In this document: positions 1-6,148 of the stretch, piece by piece
Numbering within the stretch: the first letter of the stretch is position 1
How the letters are laid out: each line of letters opens with the position of its first letter
NCBI GenBank assembly: GCA_001800095.1
Contig: MGUT01000076.1
Location: forward strand, 18,739-29,406
DNA length: 10,668 nucleotides
Reading direction: 5' to 3'
Origin: Elusimicrobia bacterium RIFCSPLOWO2_01_FULL_64_13
Lineage (GTDB): Bacteria > Elusimicrobiota > Elusimicrobia > 2-02-FULL-39-32
Notes under the pieces: generated by a model
What the model was told of the DNA's origin: nothing
Databases searched by the model: none
Seen by the model: the letters and a program-made list of their open reading frames with translations, nothing else
Made by a program: the position numbers and the translations under genes

Positions 1-146
1 ACTTGCGCGACCGGCTCAAGGGCGAAGGCCGCCAGGATCCCGATGTCCGCACCCGCGTCGAGCAGTTCGCCTCGGAGAACATCGATATCCTCTTCGACCC
101 GCAGGTCGCGGCCGCCTTTTTCGTTGAAGTCACCCCTCCTGTCTGA
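1..146 (+). CDS. C-terminal fragment of an unidentified protein, possibly HD-GYP-like
   Basis: An open frame enters from the left edge (codons from base 3) and stops at TGA 144-146, giving 47 visible residues that end in VTPPV. The composition is normal for a coding tail, with many charged residues. It is the only plus-strand gene here, so it converges on the GH57 gene. The segment ILFDPQVAAAFF resembles the FDP-x-V-x-x-AF signature near the end of many HD-GYP phosphodiesterases and HD-domain response regulators, but that is a short, weak match. The catalytic HD and GYP motifs would lie outside the window. A coding tail is likely; the family is a guess. Confidence 0.55.
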   Translation, partial: LRDRLKGEGRQDPDVRTRVEQFASENIDILFDPQVAAAFFVEVTPPV

Positions 147-162
147 CCCTTCCGTTTAAAAC

Positions 163-208
163 CCGTTCAGCTTTCTGACGGTAAAATCAACAAAAAAGGC
201 CTTTTTTT
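163..208 (+). terminator. Possible terminator region after the left-edge gene
   Basis: Seventeen bases after the stop, CCGTTCAG (163-170) and CTGACGG (175-181) can pair around a CTTT loop with one bulged base. Next comes an A6-GGCC-T7 tract (192-208), which is self-complementary and ends in a T run on the plus strand. Placement after a stop codon and the T run suit transcription termination, but neither stem is canonical: one lacks a U tract, and the other is mostly A-T pairs with no proper loop. Confidence 0.3.
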
Positions 209-395
209 GGCGTTTTTTCGCGAAGAAGTGGCCCAGGATGTCCATTTTTGACACCATAAACGATGGTTTCACCAGCCGCCGATATTGCCGAAATCCGGCC
301 TTGACTGTTGCGGCAGGCCGGTCAGGGATGTAAATTTATCCATGTGGTTTTTTTGATAGGCCTCGATCAATGGGTTTCTTATCCTTCCGGCCTTT
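209..395. other. Intergenic stretch without a recognised gene; one GC stem-loop
   Basis: No open frame here has a ribosome-binding site or a recognisable product. The only structure seen is an inverted repeat, CCGGCCT (295-301) and AGGCCGG (315-321), around a 13-base loop. CATGTGGTTTTTTTGATAGG at 341-360 resembles the core of the downstream 42-bp repeats and may be a decayed copy. Confidence 0.4.
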
Positions 396-563
396 GATTG
401 CATTCTTCATGCCTGCCTAAAACCTCTCCCAACATCTCATGGTATTTTTCGGACCCGCCTAAAATGGCCTCGGACCTTTCATGGTTTTTTCGGGATGGCC
501 GGAAAACGGGCGGGGGCCCGCCATGGTATTTTTGGGGCAGGCCGATCCGGATGGGCCGGGGGT
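396..563. repeat. Degenerate 42-bp tandem repeat, four units
   Basis: Units start at 396 (divergent), 438, 480 and 522, an exact period of 42 bases. The most constant part is CATGGTATTTTTCGG, followed after a few bases by GCC or GGCC and often an A-rich patch. The unit at 396 keeps the GCCTAAAA part (415-422) but has lost most of the CATGG core. A further core, CATGGTATTTTATG, sits at 597-610, where periodicity is broken by a stem-loop. Because 42 is divisible by 3, frames on both strands stay open and show a 14-residue pattern (S-W-Y/F-F on plus). No ribosome-binding site or known protein supports translation. There are no unique spacers, so it is not a CRISPR array. Confidence 0.6.
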
Positions 564-590
564 ATCCCGGGACCCTCAAAACGGGATACC
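561..590. other. Perfect 9-bp inverted repeat (stem-loop) inside the repeat array
   Basis: GGTATCCCG (561-569) and CGGGATACC (582-590) are exact reverse complements separated by 12 bases. On the plus strand the stem is followed by GCTTTTC, weakly like an intrinsic terminator. It sits exactly where the 42-bp spacing of the repeat cores stretches to 75, so it looks like inserted or diverged sequence between two repeat cores. Confidence 0.55.
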
Positions 591-699
591 GCTTTTCATG
601 GTATTTTATGTCATGGCCTGCCGCACGGGTCCGGGCATGATTTGGGCCAGGGATCTTGCCGTTGAATGAATCTTCGCGATCAAAAATCGTCCATCCGAG

Positions 700-935
700 A
701 CCCTATGTAAGGAAAAAAGAGGCAAAAATCGGGAAAGTAGAAAAATTTTTACCTGAAATCGAGTGCTAAAAATAAAAACGACAGTTTTCTTCTTAAGTCG
801 ATATCTAAAATACGTATTACATAAGGATAATCATAAAATCTTGAATAGCGGTTTCATTCATGATAAGTGGGGAACGGAAAATCAATAACAAGACATAATA
901 TATATTATCATAACTAACAGATTAAATGATTTGGA
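700..935. other. AT-rich island without a recognised gene
   Basis: Counting bases 721-900 gives 54 G+C of 180 (30%), against 41 of 60 in a typical coding line of the neighbouring GH57 gene. Stops are frequent and I find no coding frame, tRNA or recognisable RNA. It contains a perfect 14-bp palindrome, ATAATATATATTAT (895-908). Since both flanking genes end towards this region, it is not an ordinary promoter region for either. The boundary with the GC-rich GH57 end is sharp at about 935-960. It may be a decayed insertion or a protein-binding site; nothing here decides. Confidence 0.5.
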
Positions 936-985
936 GGGGCTTCATTCGATTCACAGGGCTTGATTCAGGGTTCTAGGGGGTCCGG

Positions 986-1003
986 GGTCCGCCTACGCGG
1001 ACC
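986..1003 (-). terminator. Stem-loop over the GH57 stop codon
   Basis: GGTCCGC (986-992) and GCGGACC (997-1003) pair perfectly around the loop CTAC, which carries most of the stop codon (993-995, TAG on the minus strand). On the minus strand the stem is followed by CCGGACCCCC with no T run, so it is not a standard intrinsic terminator. It may protect the 3' end of the message or work with Rho. The GGACC at 3' could also compete for pairing with the 5' arm. Confidence 0.35.
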
Positions 1004-3188
1004 ATTGATCCGCTCCCAATTCCTCGTTCGGTCTGTCTATTTTGATGGTCCCCAGGGACGGCAGGCGCTCCATGACCAGGCCGGATCGGTACACCGCTAT
1101 CTGCATCTGGATATGGTCGGCCGCGGAAGCGCCCAGGAGCTGGAAAGGGATGGCGATCTCTATCACTTTTTTAGCCGCGATCCGGATTTCAGGATGGCCG
1201 ATCAGCCCGCTGAAATCGAATTCCGGGTCATGCAGAGGCGCTCCCTTGGGCCAGTAAAACTCAAGTTTTTTTTCGGATGGCGCCAGAAAATATACGGAGA
1301 ACCGCAATGATTCCCGATCGATGCTCTCCAGGGGCTTGCGGGCGTCCAGCCGGACGTAGAGCCGTTCCATGTCGAATCCGTAATGGAGCGCCGCCAGTAT
1401 CCCATCCGCCCTCTGCATGGTGGTGCCGGCTGAATCGGTCTCGAAAGTCCCCCCGGCCCGCCACTCATAGAAACTGGTCACCAGGCCGTCGATCTTCGGC
1501 GATATGAGGGACAGGGGCGCGATGTGCATTCCCCGGGGTTGGTGGGACTGGATGGGCTTCTCAAGCTCCGCCGGCGCTTCCTTGCCCAGGAACTTGTACA
1601 CGTTCTTCAGATGGGTCCTGTAGAGGGCGTCGAAGACCTCGTCCTGGGACGTGGAGTGCTGGTCGCCGTACCACCAGCACCAGTCCGATCCCTCGGCGAT
1701 GTAGAGGGACTCCCAGGCCGACGCGATCGACGGCGCGCGGGCGGCGGCTTCGGGGTCCTTGGAGGTCCGCTCGAGGACCTCCCGGGCCTCCGCCAGGAGC
1801 TCCCAGGCCCGGTTATCTTCGGATTGTCCTATCCAGATCGAGAAATCCGAATTGATCCACGAGCCGGACCAGAGCCGGCGCAGGACCTCCTTGGGCGGAT
1901 ATTTCGCGAGGTATTCAGATGGAGTGGTCGCGGCGATCCGGGGGTGGCCGTCCAGGCGGGAGTAAAGGGCCTTCAAAAAATCGCCGCCGTCGTTCTTGTA
2001 GAATTCCCAGCAGTTCTCTCCGTCGAGTATCACGGGAACGAGCGGAGGCCGCTCGGTTTTTCCGGCCCGGTCGGCGGCGAGGAGGATCCTTCCCAGGAAA
2101 TCCTCGACCGCTTTCTCCGGGTCCATGCCGGAGTAGACGAACCCGATGGCGTCGGAAAGGGCGTGGTCCCGGAACAGGACGGACAGGTCCCTGCCTCCCG
2201 TGCGTTCGGGCAGGACGCGGTAGGGCTGGTGGTGCGCGTTCTTGGGCGGCTGGGACTGCTGGTCGAGGGCAAGGGAGCGGAAGAGGATCGCCTCGTCCGT
2301 CGCGAACCACCGGACCCCTTCCTCGGCGAGGAGGATCGCCGTCTCCTCCGAGACGGACCCTTCCGAAGGCCAGATCCCTTCGGGTCTCCTGCCCATGAGG
2401 TTCTCCATGTAGGCCAGGGCCTTGCGGATCTGCTCGCGCGCGTCTTCCGGTCGGCGGAAGCGGACGGAGGGTCTCGGGCTGTCCGGTGCGGACATGGCCA
2501 TGGCGTCCGTGTCGCAGAGGAGAGGGAGGATGGGGTGGTAGAAAGGACTGGTCGATATCTCGATCCGCCCCGCTTGCCAGAGTTCCCGGTGTTTATCGAT
2601 CGCCAGCCGGCAGATGTCTTTTTGCTTTCCCAGGAGCAGGTTCTTTTCCCCCTCCGAAAAACCTCTCTGCTTCTTGAAAAGGTGCCCGATGGTCGAGTCC
2701 CTGTCCCGCCAGGTGGGATCCATCCACGCGAGGTTGAACCAGCATTGGAGGTCCAGAAAATCCTGCGGCGAGAATTCGGCGGCGCATCGTTCGAGCGTCT
2801 CCCGCGAGGGCCGGCGTCCGCGCCGCTCCAGGAGTTCGGCGAAGCGGGGATGGGGGAAGGTCATGGTCTCCCAGTTGCAGAGGAAGAAGTTCTCGAGGAT
2901 CCAGCGCTTGTCCCCGGGTTCCAGGCCTTGGGCCGGGATGGCCGATTTCTCCATCCAGGGGTCCGTGGACCTTCCGGAGGCGAAATTCTCCAGCTGGACG
3001 AGGAGCGAGGGGACCAGGTTCACCGTCATGCGGACTCCGGGGAAGGCTTCCACGGCGGCGGCCATGTCGAAGTAATCCTTCGTGGCGTGGAGGCGGACCC
3101 AGGGCAGGACGGCGCGGTGGTCGGCCAGGTCCTCGTAGAAGGGTTGGTGCTGGTGCCAGATGAGCGCGAGCTGGATCTTTTCAGGCAT
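993..3188 (-). CDS. GH57 family glycoside hydrolase (alpha-amylase/alpha-mannosidase type)
   Basis: The 731-residue product starts with the GH57 signature: a beta strand and then HQHQP at residues 12-16. Further family motifs appear in order: GIWPSEGSVS (271-280), with E276 at the position of the catalytic nucleophile; VILDGENCWEFY (386-397), with D389 at the general-acid position; and a tryptophan-rich region 438-510 containing SGSWIN and DWCWWYGDQ. The last 170 or so residues form a separate, probably beta-sandwich, domain. GH57 enzymes act on alpha-glucans with retention of configuration; exact specificity (amylase, branching enzyme, 4-alpha-glucanotransferase) cannot be read here. No signal peptide, so cytoplasmic. 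It follows the outer-membrane gene by 48 bp and is the last gene of the left block. The ATG at 3186-3188 has no clear Shine-Dalgarno, but HQHQP at residue 12 is normal for the family. Confidence 0.92.
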   Translation of the reverse strand: MPEKIQLALIWHQHQPFYEDLADHRAVLPWVRLHATKDYFDMAAAVEAFPGVRMTVNLVPSLLVQLENFASGRSTDPWMEKSAIPAQGLEPGDKRWILENFFLCNWETMTFPHPRFAELLERRGRRPSRETLERCAAEFSPQDFLDLQCWFNLAWMDPTWRDRDSTIGHLFKKQRGFSEGEKNLLLGKQKDICRLAIDKHRELWQAGRIEISTSPFYHPILPLLCDTDAMAMSAPDSPRPSVRFRRPEDAREQIRKALAYMENLMGRRPEGIWPSEGSVSEETAILLAEEGVRWFATDEAILFRSLALDQQSQPPKNAHHQPYRVLPERTGGRDLSVLFRDHALSDAIGFVYSGMDPEKAVEDFLGRILLAADRAGKTERPPLVPVILDGENCWEFYKNDGGDFLKALYSRLDGHPRIAATTPSEYLAKYPPKEVLRRLWSGSWINSDFSIWIGQSEDNRAWELLAEAREVLERTSKDPEAAARAPSIASAWESLYIAEGSDWCWWYGDQHSTSQDEVFDALYRTHLKNVYKFLGKEAPAELEKPIQSHQPRGMHIAPLSLISPKIDGLVTSFYEWRAGGTFETDSAGTTMQRADGILAALHYGFDMERLYVRLDARKPLESIDRESLRFSVYFLAPSEKKLEFYWPKGAPLHDPEFDFSGLIGHPEIRIAAKKVIEIAIPFQLLGASAADHIQMQIAVYRSGLVMERLPSLGTIKIDRPNEELGADQWSA

Positions 3189-3236
3189 GCGCTTGCGCCG
3201 GGGAGAGGTTCCGGATGCCGGCCGCGGTCCGGATCT

Positions 3237-4673
3237 TTAGAAGCGGCCCGCCGCTTCGAACGTCAGCCGGGAGGAGCCCTTGTCGTTCAGGGCTTGGCTG
3301 GCGAAGAATTTTCCCCATTTCAGTCCGAACTGGATCCTTTTGGAATAAGTGTAGTTGAAAGAGATCACCAGTTCCCGTCCGAGGGCGTTCTCGGTGATGG
3401 TGGTGGGGGCGCCCTGGCGGATGTCCGGGATCTCGCGGGCGGTGTACAGGTAGAACTCCAGACCCGCCACCAGCCCTTCCAGCGGGTTCACCGAGCCCCT
3501 GAATCCGAACGTGCGCAGCCCGGAGAAGAGGACCCGGTAGGGGAAGGATTGCAGCCCTCCGCCCGACACGGGATTGGAGACCACGACCCTGTCCTCGTTG
3601 AAGAAAGAATAGGGGGTCGCTCCGAAGAATTCCCCCGCTCCCAGGGGTTCGAGGCCGTCGTGTCTCCGGCCGTGGGACGGCAGGAACCGTTCATCCTTGT
3701 CCAACGAGCTTGAGGCGTCTCCCGAGCCCTGCATGAAGACGAAGGCCAGGACCATGCGCCGGTACCTGGGATGGATGAAATCGAAACCGCCCTCGAATGT
3801 GAGCGCCGAGCCCGAAAGCGTGATGTCCTTGACGGCCTGGTCCCGCGCCAGGGGAGAGCGCAGGTTCACTTTGCCGCCCTGCATGGCGTATTCGGCCCGG
3901 TAGAACGCGCCCTGCTCGAAGCGGCCGGAAAGCTGCATGTCGATGAACGACCGTTTTATTTTATCCGCGGTCACGGGGTTGGTGGCCGCGAGGCTCGTGT
4001 ATTGGGAGCCGGTCTTGTCGGTCTCGAGGATATAGCCCAGCTTGATGTTATGGATGCCCCAGTCGTATTCGAGCCCGGCCAGGTCCAGGTCGCGGTTACC
4101 GCCCACGAGGGCGTCGGAGACCTTGGCGGTGAGGAAATTGGTCCTGATGCCCCAGAACGGCCCCAGGTCCAGACGGATGCCGTCGAAGCCCAGGCCGTCG
4201 TCCGAAACCAGCATGCCCGACCCCCAGGAGAAGGGCTGGCGGCCCACCGTCACGCTCACGGGCCAGCCCCACATCTCGTTGGCCCGGGCGTAGGCGTTCT
4301 CGATGAACGGAGTGAAGTCCTCGCGGGGATACCGGTTCAAAAGGGCCGCCGTCGAGCCCGCCACGCCGACGGCCTGGATGACGGAGGCGATCTCGATGCC
4401 CGGATCGAGCTTGCCTTTCATGTAGATCCGGGCGCGGTGAGAATAGTAGTCCTGGTTGAACGTGCTTTGGGTGCCGATGGGCTCTTCGGAGCTGTAGGTG
4501 GGGTTGTTGAGCTGGACGCCGCGGATGCGGTACTCGCTGCCGATATCCAGTTTCGGGGCGGCGTGGAGCGCGGAGCCGGGACCCATGAGAAGGAGCAAAG
4601 CCCAGGCGGAACGGGCGCGCGCGGGAAGGAAGCCGCGGGAAATTTTCAATTCAGCGCGCACGCGGCGGATCAC
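3237..4673 (-). CDS. Outer-membrane beta-barrel protein, alginate-export-like
   Basis: The 478-residue product has a basic N-terminus, a hydrophobic stretch at about 23-36 and SALHAAP at 34-40, a plausible signal-peptidase I site near residue 38. The rest alternates short amphipathic strands rich in aromatic and charged residues, and the protein ends in GRF; a terminal phenylalanine is the usual signal for BAM-dependent barrel insertion. Around residues 140-170, VGRQPFSWGSG and FDGIRLDLG resemble the alginate-export/porin-like family. This suggests a channel for an oligosaccharide or other solute, but the substrate is inferred only. The start is GTG (4671-4673), overlapping the TGA of the upstream TPR gene by 3 bases (GTGA), with no visible Shine-Dalgarno, so translation probably depends on coupling. 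A later start nearer the signal peptide is possible. Confidence 0.8.
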   Translation of the reverse strand: MIRRVRAELKISRGFLPARARSAWALLLLMGPGSALHAAPKLDIGSEYRIRGVQLNNPTYSSEEPIGTQSTFNQDYYSHRARIYMKGKLDPGIEIASVIQAVGVAGSTAALLNRYPREDFTPFIENAYARANEMWGWPVSVTVGRQPFSWGSGMLVSDDGLGFDGIRLDLGPFWGIRTNFLTAKVSDALVGGNRDLDLAGLEYDWGIHNIKLGYILETDKTGSQYTSLAATNPVTADKIKRSFIDMQLSGRFEQGAFYRAEYAMQGGKVNLRSPLARDQAVKDITLSGSALTFEGGFDFIHPRYRRMVLAFVFMQGSGDASSSLDKDERFLPSHGRRHDGLEPLGAGEFFGATPYSFFNEDRVVVSNPVSGGGLQSFPYRVLFSGLRTFGFRGSVNPLEGLVAGLEFYLYTAREIPDIRQGAPTTITENALGRELVISFNYTYSKRIQFGLKWGKFFASQALNDKGSSRLTFEAAGRF

Positions 4674-5359
4674 CCGGGAGAGGATTGGAAAGGTTGGGGC
4701 GCGAGGATCTGGTAGCGGACCCTGGCCCTTTCCGACCAGAACGTGCCGGGGAACATGGTGATGATCTTCTCATAAGATTCCTTGGCGGCCTCCAGGTTCA
4801 TGGAGAGCTCGTAAACCCTCCCGAGCGACTCGTATATCTTCGGGGAGAGGATATGGTCCGGATAGGACGCGGTGAATTGGCGGTAGGATTCCACGGCCCC
4901 GGGGAAATCCCCCTGGTCCTCCTGGGCGCAACCCAGGCCGGCGAGGGCGTAGGGGCGGATGGCCTTGGGCAGGTCGCGGGAGAGGCAGTCCCTGTAGGCC
5001 CGGGCCGCGTCGGCGAAGCGCTTCTGGTTATAGAGGAGGTCGGCCTTGGCCAGGAGCGTGTAGGACGCGGCGGGAGTCCGGGCGAAATTGGCGAGGACGT
5101 CATCGAAGAGTCCCATGGCCTTGGCGGCGTCTCCCGCGTAGGCCCAGTTCTGGCCCGCGGAATAGCGTTCCCACGCCTGCTTTTTCAGGCTGCGGAAGTT
5201 CGCGGCCACGAAGACGCCCACGACGGCGGCCACGGCCGCGGTGCCGACGATAGAAAAAAAGGTCTGGCGGCGCCGGGAGATCCAATCCAGGGCCTTTTTC
5301 ATGGAGTCCTGGAACACGTCCCGCTTGATGTCGTCTCTCGATGAGAATGGCTGGGCCAT
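4670..5359 (-). CDS. Membrane-anchored tetratricopeptide repeat protein
   Basis: I choose the ATG at 5357-5359 (229 residues) because AGGAG lies 5 bases upstream; the longer frame to 5422 would run into tRNA-Arg. Residues 1-33 are a charged cytoplasmic segment, 34-54 a single transmembrane helix, and about 62-220 are TPR-like helical pairs (for instance NWAYAGDAAKAMGLFDDVL, then repeats around 105-125, 140-165 and 175-200). Topology and repeats resemble YfgM-type periplasmic TPR proteins and tol-pal/BamD-like scaffolds, which bind partner proteins at the envelope. It has no lipobox. The gene follows tRNA-Arg by 36 bp and overlaps the barrel gene, so it may help assemble or partner that barrel; this is inference from context. 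Confidence 0.8.
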   Translation of the reverse strand: MAQPFSSRDDIKRDVFQDSMKKALDWISRRRQTFFSIVGTAAVAAVVGVFVAANFRSLKKQAWERYSAGQNWAYAGDAAKAMGLFDDVLANFARTPAASYTLLAKADLLYNQKRFADAARAYRDCLSRDLPKAIRPYALAGLGCAQEDQGDFPGAVESYRQFTASYPDHILSPKIYESLGRVYELSMNLEAAKESYEKIITMFPGTFWSERARVRYQILAPQPFQSSPG

Positions 5360-5364
5360 TGATT

Positions 5365-5369
5365 CTCCT
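5365..5369 (-). promoter_or_regulatory. Ribosome-binding site deciding the TPR start
   Basis: AGGAG on the minus strand, followed by AATCA and then ATG, is the strongest Shine-Dalgarno in the left block. It favours the start at 5359 over the upstream in-frame start at 5422, which lies inside the tRNA. Confidence 0.75.
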
Positions 5370-5395
5370 GTCCCGACCGTGACTTCTGGAACCTG

Positions 5396-5469
5396 CGCCC
5401 CCGGGCGGACTCGAACTGCCAACCTTGTCCTTAGGACGGACCTGCTCTATCCAATTGAGCTACGGGGGC
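5396..5469 (-). tRNA. tRNA-Arg (anticodon CCT)
   Basis: The minus strand folds as a cloverleaf: acceptor GCCCCCG with CGGGGGC and discriminator G; D arm GCTC/GAGC; anticodon loop GTCCTAA, giving CCT, which reads AGG; variable loop AGGTT; T loop TTCGAGT. No CCA is encoded. Two stems carry mismatches: G27 opposite A43 at the base of the anticodon stem, and A52 opposite C62 in the T stem. AGG codons are used in this window (for example twice in the plsY tail), so the tRNA has work to do. It lies between apt and the TPR gene, all on the same strand, with no terminator visible before the TPR start. Confidence 0.88.
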
Positions 5470-5476
5470 AAAACAC

Positions 5477-5506
5477 CTTATAAAGACTTCTTAAGAATTT
5501 TGCCCA
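5477..5506 (-). promoter_or_regulatory. Weak candidate promoter just upstream of tRNA-Arg
   Basis: On the minus strand TGGGCA (5501-5506) and TATAAG (5477-5482) are separated by 18 bases, matching the sigma70 consensus at 4/6 and 5/6. The predicted start would fall at about 5470, directly before the first tRNA base. Such AT-rich hexamers can occur by chance. Confidence 0.25.
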
Positions 5507-5509
5507 GTG

Positions 5510-5542
5510 CCCTTCCTTATAAAAAAAGGAATAAGAAAAGGG
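5510..5542 (-). other. Leader stem-loop between apt and tRNA-Arg
   Basis: CCCTTTTCTTAT pairs with ATAAGGAAGGG (minus strand) through 11 pairs, with one bulged T and one G-T pair, around a 10-base loop TCCTTTTTTT. No T run follows, so it is not a plain terminator. It may be a processing or stability element, or a terminator/attenuator remnant behind apt. Confidence 0.35.
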
Positions 5543-5560
5543 TACGGGGGCAAAAAATTT

Positions 5561-5589
5561 ACAATAACATATACCCTCCCGGAAGTCAA
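5561..5589 (-). promoter_or_regulatory. Candidate sigma70-type promoter downstream of apt
   Basis: TTGACT (5584-5589, minus strand) and TATTGT (5561-5566) are 17 bases apart, matching consensus at 5/6 and 4/6. It lies just after the apt stop and would drive tRNA-Arg and the TPR, barrel and GH57 genes through a leader of about 85 bases. The same -35 hexamer and spacing occur before the merR-type gene. Confidence 0.42.
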
Positions 5590-5601
5590 AAGGAGGACGG
5601 C

Positions 5602-6126
5602 TCAATACTTTATCAGCGCCTGCACCGGCGAGCCGTCAAGGTTCTTGCGCCCGTTCAAGAAACCCAGTTCGATGAGGAATGCGTATCCCACGAGTCTCCC
5701 CCCGAGTCTTTTGACCAGATCGCCGGCGGCCTTGGCCGTGCCTCCCGTGGCCAGCAGGTCGTCCACGATCAGCACGCGGGACCCAGGCTGCAGGGCGTCC
5801 TCGTGCATTTCGAGCACGTCGGTGCCGTATTCGAGGGCGTAGGTCGCCTGGATGGTCCTGTAGGGCAGCTTGCCTTTTTTGCGGACCGGGACGAGCCCCG
5901 CGCCCAGTTTGTAAGCGATGGCCGATCCGAATATGAAACCGCGCGATTCCACCGCCACCACGCAGTCGATCTTCTTCCGTTTGTAGCGGTCGACGATGTC
6001 GTCGACGGCGTTGCGGAAGAGCTTGCCCTTGGCCAGGAGGGTGGTGATGTCCTTGAACAGGATCCCCTTCTTGGGAAAATCGGGAACGTCGCGGATGGCG
6101 CGTTTGAGTTCGTTCGTGTGGTTCAT
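5602..6126 (-). CDS. apt: Adenine phosphoribosyltransferase
   Basis: The 174-residue protein matches the family along its whole length. FPKKGILFKDITTLL (17-31) is the typical N-terminal block, ESRGFIFG (60-67) the base-side loop, and VLIVDDLLATGGTA (118-131) the PRPP-binding signature of type I phosphoribosyltransferases, here with the usual two acidic residues. The enzyme converts adenine and PRPP to AMP and pyrophosphate in cytoplasmic purine salvage. Length is normal for bacterial Apt. The ATG (6124-6126) has AGAGG about 10 bases upstream. It follows the sigma-factor gene by 22 bp and is probably the last gene of that transcription unit. Confidence 0.96.
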   Translation of the reverse strand: MNHTNELKRAIRDVPDFPKKGILFKDITTLLAKGKLFRNAVDDIVDRYKRKKIDCVVAVESRGFIFGSAIAYKLGAGLVPVRKKGKLPYRTIQATYALEYGTDVLEMHEDALQPGSRVLIVDDLLATGGTAKAAGDLVKRLGGRLVGYAFLIELGFLNGRKNLDGSPVQALIKY

Positions 6127-6148
6127 GGTTTCGTGACCTCTTTCGGGT

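Noticed and set aside
396..610. CRISPR array
   Set aside because: Repeats are directly adjacent and degenerate, with no unique spacers and no cas genes nearby.
398..640. An 80-codon plus-strand frame and a 66-codon minus-strand frame over the repeat array
   Set aside because: Openness on both strands follows from a period divisible by three; there is no Shine-Dalgarno or homology, so I treat it as repeat, not gene.
1524..3713. A 729-codon plus-strand open frame across GH57 and the barrel gene
   Set aside because: It is antisense to two well-supported genes, crosses their junction, and has a composition (glycine, arginine, valine rich) typical of mirror frames in GC-rich DNA. No family motif is visible.
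3771..4715. A 314-codon plus-strand open frame opposite the barrel gene
   Set aside because: Antisense mirror of a gene with a signal peptide and barrel features; no ribosome-binding site or known motif.
5360..5422. Longer start for the TPR protein
   Set aside because: The extra residues would be read through tRNA-Arg, and a strong AGGAG stands before the internal ATG at 5359.
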